A stretch of 64,000 bases of DNA from Aspidapion aeneum (taxonomy: Eukaryota; Arthropoda; Insecta; Coleoptera; Brentidae). The notes under the pieces are model-generated. The model was not told the origin of the DNA. It made no database searches and saw only the letters and a list, made by a program, of their open reading frames with translations. Below, piece by piece: positions 46,801 to 58,199 of this stretch (position 1 is the first letter of the stretch; each line of letters opens with the position of its first letter). Position numbers and translations under genes: made by a program. The DNA is taken from NCBI GenBank assembly GCA_963576565.1, contig OY755046.1, forward strand, positions 57,019,471 through 57,083,470, in the 5' to 3' direction.

Positions 46801-47397
46801 TTTGGGATTTTCAGGAGTCTGTACAAAAATTGAAAATTAATTTTAAAATTTTGGGAATCATTTCATTATTTTAAACACGACCAGTTATTCCTAATGTCTT
46901 TAAGTAGAAGTATCGAACGCATCTAATCTGGTGATACGTGCCTTATCCCTTCTTAAGGTTTAACAGATTCTATCGACAGCTACCACCTGCACCCTTTTAA
47001 AATGGGTTCACACTTTAAATAGAATGACCTTTTTTATACGGCGAATTACAATGGGGCGACTTTACTTTGACAGAAATAAAAACTGTCGATTTTACTTTTT
47101 ATGTAGAATATGAGCCTGTAATTTCTGGAAAAGGTGCCAAAACCCTATTCGTGCAAGTGTATGCGCCACAATAATTTCCTTTTTGCTTAGGTGCCGTTTA
47201 GAATACAAAAGAGGCATTTAGACAAAACTGAGCCCTCCATTCCCAAGTAGCGTTTATTAGTTGTGAAAGTTGTGAAAAGCAAAATTGCCCAGGAGCCGTA
47301 TTCTTCAAATTCTGTGAAGGAGTGATCGCGGGAATGTTCCTGGAAAATCACACTCAGTTGGTCACCCGAGAATGAACGCTCACAGCTGTTTGTGAGT
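46801..47397. other. No recognised feature
   Basis: Unique-looking sequence with average GC. No long ORF or known domain. Confidence 0.4.
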
Positions 47398-47872
47398 GGA
47401 TACCACGGTTCCTAGAAATAGACCGGTCTTCGGATCTTATATTATATATGTCGAATTTTTCACGTCACTGGTGGTCCAGCTGATTTTTGTAAACAAAAGT
47501 TAGATATGATATGAACATCTAACCTTTTTTAATTTTTTTGAAAACTAAGGCAAGTTTCCTACTGTTTTTTAGTATATTCTTTTAAAATAATATTTTTGAG
47601 AAAACCAGTCGTTATTTTTCTTAGTCCGCTTCATTTTTCATTACACAAAATTTAAAATTCGTAGAAAATAATGGGTTCGTTTCAGCTTCAAAAGAAATCG
47701 GCTAATCTACCGTTGTTTACTTCCCAAATCCTCGGTTTACCTCTGATACCAAGTTTTGTGTAATAAAAAATAAAGCGGGCTAAAAAAAAATAATGACAAT
47801 AAGTCTAAAAAATTATATTTATAAAGATCCGAAGACTGGTTCGGTATTCTATTCTAGGAGCCGTGAGTGCAT
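47398..47872. mobile_element. Inverted-repeat MITE of about 475 bp
   Basis: ATACC.CGGTTCCTAG..ATA, GTCTTCGGATCTT and GTCCGCTTCATTTTTCATTA blocks on the left return inverted on the right (AAGATCCGAAGAC, CTAGGAGCCGTG). The arms are about 200 bp and moderately diverged. Confidence 0.75.
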
Positions 47873-48116
47873 ACCGCCGACATCAGGGCACTGCACAGGG
47901 TTGCCGTGAATCTAGCAACTAACTTTGTTTTTTAGATAAGACACGAAGAATAGTTTTGTTCGATTTTTTTAGATTATTGCCGTTTTCAAGCGAATAACTA
48001 GTAATTACTAGTATTTACCAAAGGCGTTCAAGCGGCCTTGGTAAATACCACTTCTTGAAGAGTGACGTCACGAATGAGCCCTTTGTACGTCATCGTTTAT
48101 TACCGGTAATTACCAA

Positions 48117-49181
48117 CAGTGGCGGTTTCTCCATAAGTGCACATGTGCACGTGCACTCCCAAATTTTACTTTAAAAAATATTAAAATTTGATCATTCTTT
48201 AATTTAATTAATAATTACCCCAAACGGAATTCACTAAAGACTGGAATATTTACTACAAATTAATACCCGGTATGTATGTGTTTGTATTCGTGTGCAAACC
48301 ACCTGCGTGCATGGCGAATGCGCTATATAGTTAGTTCGAATCTAATTATTCACTTTCATTTGCACGGTAGATGTTAGGTCGCTTTCTAATTACGAAATAT
48401 AGAAAGAGAGGACGATATGTCCCAATAGAATTTTACAGTACATAAAATCTGAACATTCCTTCGGCACAGCGCGTATACAAAAAGTAGCCTCGATGCCGCC
48501 CGCACCCCCGCGAAGACCCCTGCGTCATCGGTTGGCGTTGCATGTTAGAACAGATCACCGGCACTTTTCCTTCGTGCACTTAGTAGTTATGTGCAACGAT
48601 TAAGTATGGAGTAGATACTGATACTTCCTATTCGAGTATCAGATTTTTGTATTCGGTACTAAGTAATTATTATATTATCGGTAAATCCAATAAATACCGA
48701 GATTTTCTATGTTGTTGATCGTATACGTATACGCAATAGTTCATTTAATAATTTAATTAAATAAATATCGGTCCAAATGATTACAAGTACTCCAAACTCG
48801 TTACTCATACGGCCGATGCCGATACAATTGATACGAAAGTAACACTTCGGCTTCGGTCCCATTCGGGATTCGACTAACGAGTATTTGGCATCGAAGGATT
48901 CGAATACTTCGATATTAAAGTATCGAGTAGATAATATTTGCACACCACTAATTTGGCATTATCGGTCGGGCGCTGGTGGTTTGTTTTGATTTCGACAATT
49001 TGGTATTTACGACAATGGCGGAAGTTTCTAATTCTGATAGCATTAGCGTGCAATATTTAAAGGCAATTAAATTTTCATCTTTGCCATTAGAAGAGAAAAT
49101 ATGTAAACTAGGTATAATACATTTATTATTTATTAATAATTTCAATGCACTCCCAAAGCTTTCTACCACGCGCCGCCACTG
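48117..49181 (+). mobile_element. Non-autonomous hAT transposon with captured transposase 5' exon
   Basis: The termini CAGTGGCGG and CCGCCACTG are perfect inverses. Flanks ATTACCAA (48109-48116) and ATTACCAC (49182-49189) give an 8-bp TSD with one difference. An ORF at 49015-49102 encodes MAEVSNSDSISVQYLKAI then FSSLPLEEK, which I recall as the start of ZMYM1-like hAT transposases, followed by a GT donor. The rest of the transposase is missing. Confidence 0.85.
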
Positions 49182-49189
49182 ATTACCAC

Positions 49190-49679
49190 ACTTTTGAGGA
49201 AGGTTATTGGGTTTTCTAACCTCACAATCATTTGTTTTGTTGGTTTTTGCGTGAGTTTTTGCAATGAGTGGAATTTATCGTGTGTGCCTCAATTGTGAAG
49301 GAAAATTGGCCTCGTCTGTCGTGGCAAATTTTTTTTACGTTTCATCAACCCTTGGTTTCCACTAATTTTTTTAATGTAGAGTTTGATCGTTGTTTGATGG
49401 CCTCAAACAACGCTTTGATACACGAAATATTATTTTTTTAAAATCAGTGTACTCCTCTGACCACTGTTTATTATATTTATGCTTTTTTTCTAAATTAAAC
49501 TAAACTTCTTTAAAAAAATGCAAAAAGCAACAACGAACAATAACCGGTTATAAAAAAGCTATTCAAGTGGTGTTTCTGTGGTAATAGGCTAACGGTCTAA
49601 ACAGCTGATTTTAAATGTCAACCAAGGGATAACCAGAGGTAATTACTAGTTATTCGCTTAAAAACGGCTTATGTTTACG
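49190..49679. other. No recognised feature
   Basis: Spacer between two hAT derivatives. It contains a possible 5'-exon-like stretch GCAATGAGTGGAATTTATCG near 49260 without further support. Confidence 0.4.
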
Positions 49680-50160
49680 CAGTGGCGTACTCCCCCCCCC
49701 CACTGCACGTGCACTCCCAAATTTTACTTTAAAAAAATATTAAAATTTGATCATTCTTTAATTAATAATTTTATAATAAAGTATCCATAAACCCAAAAAT
49801 GAATTTACCAAAGTCCTGATTACTAAATAGAAATTATTACCCTGTATCTCTCTGAAATTAATACCGTGTATTTATGTGTATTTTGTAAATAAATTGCGAC
49901 CATCGATGCCGCCCGCATCAACTTAATGCCATCCCGGCGGCGCACACTGAGACAACTTGGCGTTCTCGGTCGGGACATATTGTCTTGATTTCGACAAATT
50001 TGTAGTTACGAGAATGGCGGAAGTTTCTAATTCTGAAAGCATTACCGTGCAATATGTAAAGACAATTAAATTTTTTCTTTTAAGTAAATTTGCTTCAAAT
50101 GGTATAATCTTTTATCACGGGAAAATATATTCACGGGAATTTTTGTAGTATTTATAACCC
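49680..50160 (+). mobile_element. Second hAT derivative of the same family (5' part)
   Basis: Starts CAGTGGCGTAC then a C-run, GTGCACTCCCAAATTTTACT, and repeats the exon MAEVSNSESITVQYVKTIKF at 50014. The 3' terminus is not identified; similarity fades near 50150. Confidence 0.75.
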
Positions 50161-51657
50161 TACTTTTGATTATCAGGTTTGTTTTGGCAAGCTTGTTTTG
50201 AAGTGTGAAGTTAAAAAAAACCCACCCTGAATGAAACAAAGTGAAGTATGGAAACTCACTCAAGAATGGTTTCTGACCTTTTTTGTCTTGGTCAAAACCA
50301 CCCTGATATGTGGACACTCATAGATTGCCGTTGATTCGCCCAAATTCTAATGCTAAAGCCCTCTGCAAAGAAAGAGAAAGACTGTGCTTGTAACGCTCCA
50401 GACAAAGAGAAAAGGCTCCAGCGTAAGCCAGAGATGCGTCGACTTAGAGAATCGTTACAAATTAAAATTACACATTATGTTTTTTAAAAATTGAAAAATT
50501 TGTTTTTAGTTACAAAATATATAATATTGTAATGTTAGTGGCTTCAAAGACAGACTAGCAGAATTCAACTTTTATTAAATTACAGCGATTCTGAAAATCA
50601 TGCCCAAAAACAAGTCGGTGCTTCGCCATAAATTTTACTTGTTCTTAGCCTAGTCCTGCATATAATTAATGCTCGTTGATGTCGAAAACAATATTTAATT
50701 AAACATATTTAAAAGCTGGCAAAAATACCATTTATATTCAAATCCCGTTTTGTTACATCAAGCAAAAAAACACAATTTACTGTAAAAATTGTTTTTAACT
50801 ACGAAGTTTGATTAATGTTTCTGGAACAAATTTTGATAGGTCCCGTCAAAACCAAAACATGTTTATATCAATAAAAAAAACTAGGTATAATTGTTTTACT
50901 TATTAAAGAAATAACTTACCAAATATTTTTATTCGTGGTTCTAACTTTTCCTATTGAAAAGTTCAAAACAATAGTTTTTAAGAAATTTGATTATACTGAG
51001 TAAAAACCCTTGTCTTCGACTCGGGTTTTTAATAAGATTTATAATTACCAATTATTAAATTATCAACTTTTCCAGAAAAATTAGTCTCTGATATTACTCC
51101 CGAAAAAAATTAATTTTTTAGCTTTTCTTTAAACAAAAAGACAAAATTTTTGTAAGAAAAATAGCCAAAACAAAGGAACCTAAGAAATGGAAAAAGTTTT
51201 TTTTTTTTAAATATGCATATTTAAATCTTGGTAAAAACGTGCGGTAAAATTTAAGACAAAAGAAACAGTTTTTGTACAACTTCGAAAATTTTTTATTTTT
51301 CAATAAAAACCTACTACCTATAATATTATTATGTTTTAAATCTTGCTTTTGGTAATTATAATGCTGGGTACAAACAGCTAACGTCTGGAAGTTGTAGCTA
51401 AGGAATTCCAGAATATTCGCAGCCAGGATATGTACATGGAAATTCCACTTCTAGGATTTTATTCTTGTACTATTGTCGGAATTCGTAGAAAGCGGTAAAA
51501 ACGTATGTCTTGTCGGTTCTATATAACGAGCTCTACGAGATTTAAAAATTAAAAACCATTTTTAAAATTAGAAGAAAGTGTGCTTTTAACATTTATTATA
51601 GCTTTGAGTAAAGCATAAGCTGTGTGAAACAAACACAAATAACTACTCCTAGTATTT
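50161..51657. other. No recognised feature
   Basis: AT-rich sequence without long ORFs, clear repeats or domains. Confidence 0.45.
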
Positions 51658-52775
51658 AGTACTACTATGTTGGTTTAGAATGTTTTTCTACGTTGTCAGA
51701 TGCTTTGGTAATCTTTTGTCGTTCATCCGTTATACCACATCAGTTGTCTTTTAGTGTTGTCCTCTGTTATGCTTCCCTCGATTCCCATTTTTTCTTTTAT
51801 TCTGTTCTGTTCTCATTTAACTTCTTATAGCATTCACTTCGACACTTTCCAGTCTTGTTTTGTGTTTTCCCGTTATGCGACAAGTCTCTATTCCCCACAA
51901 CAGCGAGCTTTTGACCATTGTCACCATTCTGCTCCATAAAATACTGTTAAAACAGCGATTTTTTGCTTTTAATATTCTTTTTTTCCAGTTGTTTACAGTC
52001 TGTTTCTGTCTTATCAAATGTGACATCCAAGTATACATACTCTTTGCATGGAGACATTGTTTGGCCATTGTCTAGTTCCAATTCACTTGATTTGTTTCCA
52101 ATACATAAGTACTGTTTCTTGTTCACGTTCACTGTTAACCCCCACTTTTGGTATTCTTCCGTTAACTTTTTCATCATATACTCCATGTCTTCTTTTTCAT
52201 TAGCTACAATTACTTGGTCGTCAGCGAACTGTAATGAGTATATGGTAAATCGCCGTTAAGTTGTATTTTTACGTTTCCAGTTTATTACAGCTACTGCGAT
52301 ATATATTTCAAAAAGAGTTGGAGATACAACATTCCTGTCTTAAGTCGATTTGCAATTTTAATTTTAGATTTTGACCCTTTTTGTAGTTTTTTTATCGCTT
52401 TAATATATGTATGAGCGGTATTAGTTTGCTCTAAAACTGTCCATAATGTTTCTACTGAAACGGTCATATGCTTTTTGTAGGTCTACAAAAGTAACATAAA
52501 GCCCTGTCTTTCTACCACTTCTTTTGTCAATTACCTGTTTAAGACAAAAAAAATATCACTACAAGATCTGCCTGCCCTTCTTCTTCTTGTTTATGAAAAT
52601 CATTCTCTATTAGATCCCTGCCGTACAATCTACCTAGAGTACTGGTTACTGAAATTCCCCTATAGTTGTTGCAATCCAGATTGTTTCTTTTTTTATGTAT
52701 TGAGGATATGAATGCAATTTTCCAATCATCAGGAACTGGATGACCGTTTATGCATTGATTGATAATATATGTGAG
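51658..52775 (-). mobile_element. LINE, longest RT copy of the 1891-2815 family
   Basis: In minus-strand order: PVPDDWKIAFISSIHKK, NNYRGISVTSTLGRLYG, a region reading EEEGQADL, the VETLWTVLEQTNTAHTYIKA segment, the ADDQVIVANEKEDMEYMMKK catalytic region (about 52180-52230), VYLDVTFDKTETDCKQ, then a shortened C-terminus with an ACAACGTAGAAAAACATTC tail and TAGTAGTAC. Stops, frameshifts and an internal deletion near 51715 inactivate it. This copy best defines the RT of the family. Confidence 0.85.
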
Positions 52776-53355
52776 ATTTTCTATGATTCATAATTGAGCG
52801 TTTCAGCGTATATTTAGTATCAGCATGAAATCCAAATAGTTTTAAATCATTTTTAGAAGTTCTAGCGAAATCTTTGGTGGCACGTTTTAAAAATAAGACA
52901 CAGTATAAAGGAGAAAATATTTTTTCGGTAAAAAATAACAAAGATAAAATGGTAAAAGTCAAAAGAAACGACCAAGAAGAATTATCGCTCCTGGAAAAGG
53001 GACAATAACAAAGTTGCGGCATTATGATTAACTAAAGCCGAAGCTGAATGTTTTAGGGATTCTGGCAATGGCCGAAATTAATCAAAAGCCACGGCATATG
53101 ATTGTGTCACGTCTACGTCTTTTGTTTTTGAGAATATTCGCAAAAAACGGGAAATGGCTAAAGCACAGGAAGCTGCCTCTGTTAATTTCTGCCTATTAGC
53201 GCTCAGTCATTAGGGTTTAATAAAAGCCGTAGACAAAGAGGACAAGTAGAATGTGGATTATCCATTAAGTAATTTAATTATCTGTCTATCGTACATTTGC
53301 AATCCCTTTCAAGTGAACCACATATTAATATATAAATAGGAATAAAGCATTAAAA
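52776..53355. other. No recognised feature
   Basis: A short plus-strand frame reads KRNDQEELSLLEKGQ near 52960-53005, but no family is recognised. Confidence 0.35.
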
Positions 53356-54768
53356 TATAGTTCAGGACCTACGGGGTCCGATACTGCGTTTAATGATGGA
53401 AGCAACACACTTGGTATGAATAGACATAAGAATCGCCCGAATATTTTACGAAAGGGAACCCCCCCCCCCCCAACGCTTAAACGTGATTTTTGACGGTTTT
53501 TTAACTCGAAAACGGTCAACTTTTCGAAAAATATTCTTAAAATCATTTTGCAAGCGGATAAAATTTCCTTTTTAACCATGTACCTGTGTGCTCTTTCAAG
53601 GCAGTGGTGTACGTTCCACGGGCCTACGAAAAAAAAGGGAACATTTTTAAAATATGTTTTTTTTATTTTTCTTGTGTCATTTTGTATCCTTAACACATTG
53701 TTTTTTTTTCAAAAAAGTATTTTGGTTACACAATTAAATTTTTAATAAGTTAGACATAACTTTTAAAAGTAGCCGCCCTGAAATAAAAATAAATGTGTTT
53801 GTAGAAATCCTCTAATCAAACAAAAATTTTGAACATGCATTTTTGAAATTCCAAGTGAGTAAAAAAATATTTTTAACTAGTATTAACTTAAAACTTAATT
53901 TTTCGAGATGAATTCATTTAAATTAGGGGAAGGGGTATCCCCTTTCTCGCCCCCTCAAACGTTATTTTATATAGTATTTTTCTAATTATTTGCAAACTTT
54001 TAACATGGCCACAACAACTAAGTAATAGTGATTGAGGCTGACCAAAAGTTCTCTCTAACGATGTATAACACGCCCCCCTTACATCAGTGGCGCACCTTTT
54101 ATAGGCATTTAAATAAATAAAAGGTGTGGAAAAAACAATATTTTTTTTTAATTTTCTTTAATTTTGTTGTCCTACATTTCTGGTTTAAAACTTATTTTTA
54201 AAGCTGAAGAAATTTTCTTTCCAACGATGTATATCGCTCCCCCCTCAAGGCAGCGGTAGATCTAGCATAGACGCACCACAAATTTCTTCAACTTTAAAAA
54301 TATGTTTTAAAACCAGACATGTGGGAAAATTTAAGAAAACTAAAAAAAATAGTTTTTTCTTGCCTCTCATTTATTTAAATGCCTATAAAAGGTGCGCCAC
54401 TGATGTAACGGGGGCGTGTGGCACATCGTTAGAGAGGACTTTTAATCAGCCTTAATAATTGTTACTTAGTTGTTTTTGCCACGTTTAAAGTTTGCAAATA
54501 ATTGGGGAAATACTGTAAGAGAGCACTTTTGAGTAGGGTGAGAGGGGGGATGCCCTTTACCCCCACTTTAAAGAAGGTCAACTAGAAAAAGGCAGTTTTA
54601 AGTTATTACTAACCAAAAACAATTTTTACTCACTCTCATAAATAGAAAAAATAGTGTTAAGGGTAAAAAAGACCACATAAAAATATTTAAAAAAATATTT
54701 CAAACATTTTTCTCTTTTTTCGTACGCTAATGGAACATGCATTACTGCCGTCAGAGGGCACGAAGGTA

Positions 54769-54978
54769 CAGTCGGGGACTTTTTAAATTGCCGCTGTATT
54801 TTTCTTTCTATCCAAATTAATCATCTAAAGAAATCAAGAAAATGTAATATTTAAATTTAAATGCGTACAGACAGAGGTAAGGTTCACAATTTTTTTGTTT
54901 TGGTTCTAACTACTTTTCCGAATTTCAAATAGGAATATTTTTTATTTTCGAGGGCGGCAATTTAAAAAGTCCCGACTG
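54769..54978. mobile_element. TA-targeting MITE, 210 bp, 25-bp inverted ends
   Basis: CAGTCGGGGACTTTTTAAAT at the left and its inverse (one G fewer) at the right are flanked by TA (54767-54768, 54979-54980). The fold-back copy at about 4700 reads AAGGTACATCG without the insertion. Tc1/mariner-type by target site. Confidence 0.92.
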
Positions 54979-55160
54979 TACATCGTTGAAAAGGAAATTA
55001 TATCCGCTTAAAAAATGATCTCTAGAAGTTTTTTGGAAAATTCAAACAAGTTTCGTGGCTAATCGGGCAAAACAGGAGATTTTTTGTTTCCATTATATTT
55101 TTCCGAGGGTAGCTTGAAAGCTTAACCTCACGGGGGTCCAAGATCTAATGGACACCTAAT

Positions 55161-55210
55161 AAGTGTTGACAGTTAACCGTTTCGTCCTTATGGGACTCCT
55201 CAGAACACTG
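55161..55210 (-). ncRNA. Type I hammerhead ribozyme, copy 1
   Basis: Minus strand: stem I AGUGUU pairs with AACACU. Core CUGAGGA (CUGANGA with N=G). Stem II GUCC, loop CAUAA, GGAC. Core GAA. Stem III ACGG, loop UUAA, CUGU. Cleavage follows the C at 55168 (GUC context). All core positions are present. Confidence 0.9.
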
Positions 55211-55676
55211 CTGGTCAATGTGACAAATCTTGCGAAGTTAATCAGACGGTTTTGTCTCTAATTAAATGTAATTAGTGATCGAACTATAGCAAGAGGCGCC
55301 ATCTACCGAGATACGAGAGAAACAAAAAACCAAAAGCAGGGAAAAACACTGCTATACAATATCGATCAATGAAAAGATCGAATGCAAATAAAAGAAAACA
55401 ACTATAGTCCGTGACCTACGACAGGTATTTGTCTTTCAGGCCGGATCAACACAGATTGCATTTTTACCCGTCTTCAAGACAGTGAGCGTCAATCAACGGA
55501 ATTTTTAAGCCAAATAATACTAACAAACGTGGAATTTCGTACCCGTGAATTTAAAATTCAAACAAGTTTCGTGGCTAATCGGGCAAAAAAGGACATTTTT
55601 TGTTTCCCTTATATTTTTTCGTGGGTAGCTTGAAAGCCTAACCTCACGGGGGTCCAAGATCTAATGGACACCTAAT

Positions 55677-55726
55677 AAGTGTTGACAGTTAACCGTTTCG
55701 TCCTTATGGGACTCCTCAGAACACTG
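55677..55726 (-). ncRNA. Type I hammerhead ribozyme, copy 2
   Basis: Same core and stems as copy 1, 516 bp away in the same orientation. The predicted cleavage is after the C at 55684. An RNA spanning both would release a 516-nt monomer. Confidence 0.9.
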
Positions 55727-55900
55727 CTGGTCAATGTGACAAATCTTGCGAAGTTAATCAGACGGTTTTGTCTCTAATTAAATGTAAGTAGTGAGCGAAC
55801 TATAGCAAGAGGCGCCATCTACCGAGATACGAGAGAAACAAAAAACCAAAAGCAGGGAAAAACACTGCTATACAATATCGATCAATGTCACATTGACCAG

Positions 55901-55950
55901 CAGTGTTCTGAGGAGTCCCATAAGGACGAAACGGTTAACTGTCAACACTT
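55901..55950 (+). ncRNA. Type I hammerhead ribozyme, copy 3
   Basis: Plus strand, stem I 55902-55907 with 55944-55949, CUGAGGA 55908-55914, stem II 55915-55927, GAA 55928-55930, stem III up to 55942, cleavage after C55943. Confidence 0.9.
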
Positions 55951-56414
55951 ATTAGGTGTCCATTAGATCTTGGACCTCCGTGAGGTTAAGCTTTCAAGCT
56001 ACCCAAGGAAAAATATAAGGGAAACAAAAAATCTCCTTTTTTGCCCGATTAGCCACGAAACTTGTTTGAATTTTAAATTCACGGGTACGAAATTCCACGT
56101 TTGTTAGTATTATTTGGCTTAAAAATTCCGTTGATTGACGCTCACTGTCTTGAAGACGGGTAAAAATGCAATCTGTGTTGATCCGGCCTAAAAGACAAAG
56201 AGCTGTCGTAGGTCACGGACTATAGTTGTTTTCTTTTATTTGCATTCGATCTTTTCATTGATCGATATTGTATAGCAGTGTTTTTCCCTGCTTTTGGTTT
56301 TTTGTTTCTCTCGTATCTCGGTAGATGGCGCCTCTTGCTAGTTCGCTCACTAATTACATTTAATTAGAGACAAAACCGTCTGATTAACTTCGCAAGATTT
56401 GTCACATTGACCAG

Positions 56415-56464
56415 CAGTGTTCTGAGGAGTCCCATAAGGACGAAACGGTTAACTGTCAACACTT
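56415..56464 (+). ncRNA. Type I hammerhead ribozyme, copy 4
   Basis: Plus strand, same elements as copy 3 with cleavage after C56457. It is 514 bp from copy 3. Confidence 0.9.
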
Positions 56465-56766
56465 ATTAGGTGTCCATTAGATCTTGGACCCCCGTGAGGT
56501 TAAGCTTTCAAGCTACCCACGGAAAAATATAAGGGAAACAAAAAATCTCCTTTTTTGCTCGATTAGCCACGAAACTTGTTTGAATTTTAAATTCACGGGT
56601 ACGAAATTCCACGTTTTTTGGAAAAGTTGACGTTTTCGAGTTATTAGCAAAAAACTATTAAAATGCACGTATAAGGGGGGAACCACCCCCCTGCCAGGGT
56701 TGGGGAGGTGGTTTCCTTTCGTAAAATATTCGGGCGAGTCTTATGTCTATCAATAACAAGTAGTGT

Positions 56767-57078
56767 TAATCAAGTATAAAAGGCAACTTCATAGGGGTAT
56801 AGTCAACCACGGACACCGGTGTTTCGGAAAAAGGCATTTCCATCCTCAGCGTGGCTTGCCTGACAGAAAGTAGAACAAACTGACTACAAGATACAAGGTA
56901 AATCAAAAGGAATCAAAAAATAGGTGAAACCTATTTTTCATTCTATGAGTGAAAGTCTTTCTTCCTTATAGACCGGTGGACGTTTTCGTCCCGCCATGGA
57001 CTAAGTTTCCTTGGTTCGCTGTCGTTCACTCATAGAATGAAAAATAGGTTTCACCTATTTTTTGATTCCTTTTGATTT
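56767..57078 (-). mobile_element. Short non-autonomous PLE-like element with hammerhead and 54-bp perfect inverted arms
   Basis: A 312-bp insertion with a perfect 12-bp TSD, AACAAGTAGTGT (56755-56766, 57079-57090). The left part has a hammerhead on the minus strand (56805-56858). The right part is a hairpin with perfect arms (56900-56953 and 57025-57078) around a 71-nt loop. No coding capacity. The ribozyme type (extra U after CUGANGA) is like that of the PLE at 33281, so a PLE machinery is the likely driver. Confidence 0.8.
56805..56858 (-). ncRNA. Hammerhead ribozyme, PLE type
   Basis: Minus strand: stem I GCCACG with CGUGGU (5 pairs plus G-U), core CUGAGGA, extra U, stem II GGAAA...UUUCC, core GAA, stem III ACAC, CG, GUGU, and cleavage after the C at 56813 (GUC). 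It differs from the four copies next door in stem II and stem III. Confidence 0.78.
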
Positions 57079-57153
57079 AACAAGTAGTGTGTTGTGCTTC
57101 TATCATTAAATGCAGCATATCGCTTGAATCTCGGATGTAGGGCCTGAACTAAT

Positions 57154-58199
57154 AGGGAAGTTTTATAGAAGACAAAACACCAGAAAGCAGCCATTCGGAC
57201 TTCTTCTAATATAAAACATTTTCGTTCTTCAAAAACTTTACTGCAAAATATATTATGTTGCCTAACCTTTAAACTGTTACGTGCGTAAAGCCGGTGCCGT
57301 CTTATCAAGACCATATCATGTTTCAGAACGCAAACCTTATCTCAATTGAAAGAGCTTATTACTGCAAAGTTGGCTGAAAGGAGCAGTTTATTGAAAGTTT
57401 GCCTTACTTAAAACTATAGCACAAAATACTCTCCTAATACTGACGTATCTTTCTAACTATGCATGCATACAAAAAGTGGAAGTCTGGATTTCATAGTGAT
57501 TAATTGATTGACTTATTGATCCATTTGTACAGCAAGGTTAGGTTTTGGAAACCCTGACACTGAAGAAACTGAATTATCAAATAAGTATTCTGACTATTAT
57601 TCCTTGTTTTCAATAGCTTTCTATTGAACAACACAAAAAATGAAAAATATTTCAAAAGACATCTTGCTTAAGGCTACCAATACCCAAAATCAAACTAATT
57701 TTAGTTATTACACAACATATAACCAAAAACCTTTCGGATTGTATCCCAAAGCAACTTATTACTTTATTAAAAGTCAAATAATATTCGCTTTTTAAAAACT
57801 CAACTGCAAAATTTATTATTACGTTGCATAACCCATATCATGTGTGAACGCAAACCTTATCTCATATGAAAGAGCTGATTACTGCAAAGTTGCCTGAAAG
57901 GAGCAGTTTATTGAAAGTTTGCCTTACTTAAAACTATAGCACAAACTATTCTTCTAATAATGACATATCTTTCTGACTACTCATGCAAATACTGGAAAGA
58001 TGACAAAGACTCCGCAGTAATTAATTGATTCGTTTCTGCCGCAAGATTAAGTTTTGGGGACTCTGGTTAGCTTATTGTATCTCCTGCTGTGTGTTTTTTT
58101 CATAATTTAGAAGGTTTAAACTTCGCAAGGTGTAATAGACCGTTTATTAAACTTTTCTGACAAGGAAGCTATTTGAGGGATTTTTCTCCCGAACATTTT
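57154..58199. repeat. Old direct duplication, period about 520-560 bp
   Basis: GCAAAGTTG.CTGAAAGGAG, CAGTTTATTGAAAGTTTGCC and AACTATAGCACAAA occur at about 57363-57430 and about 57884-57950, with upstream similarity from about 57215 and 57780. There is no coding match. Confidence 0.75.

Larger units (their letters stand above)
55041..56613. mobile_element. Retrozyme-like retroelement: two facing tandem dimers with four hammerhead ribozymes
   Basis: Structure: repeat A (about 55041-55380), spacer B (about 55381-55556), A again (55557-55886), then the same order inverted to 56613. Each A has one hammerhead ribozyme; left copies lie on the minus strand, right copies on the plus strand. Tandem spacing is 516 and 514 bp. 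The facing junction at about 55886 shares TCAATG between arms. A 12-bp TSD, TTTTTTGGAAAA, flanks it (55029-55040, 56614-56625), consistent with retrotransposition. It encodes no protein. This is the layout of retrozymes, or of a PLE-derived circular-RNA element, mobilised in trans. Confidence 0.85.
53356..57153. repeat. Fold-back interspersed repeat, copy 2, with three nested insertions
   Basis: Same family as 3113-5252: outer TTCAGGACCTAC at 53361 and inverse GTAGGGCCTGAAC at 57138, G/C runs, TACGCTAATGGAA and GGTGCGCCACTGATGTAA blocks, with inversion centre near 54250. It is interrupted by a MITE (54769-54978), a ribozyme retroelement (55041-56613) and a PLE-like element (56767-57078). Copy 1 shows the uninterrupted sites. 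Confidence 0.8.
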
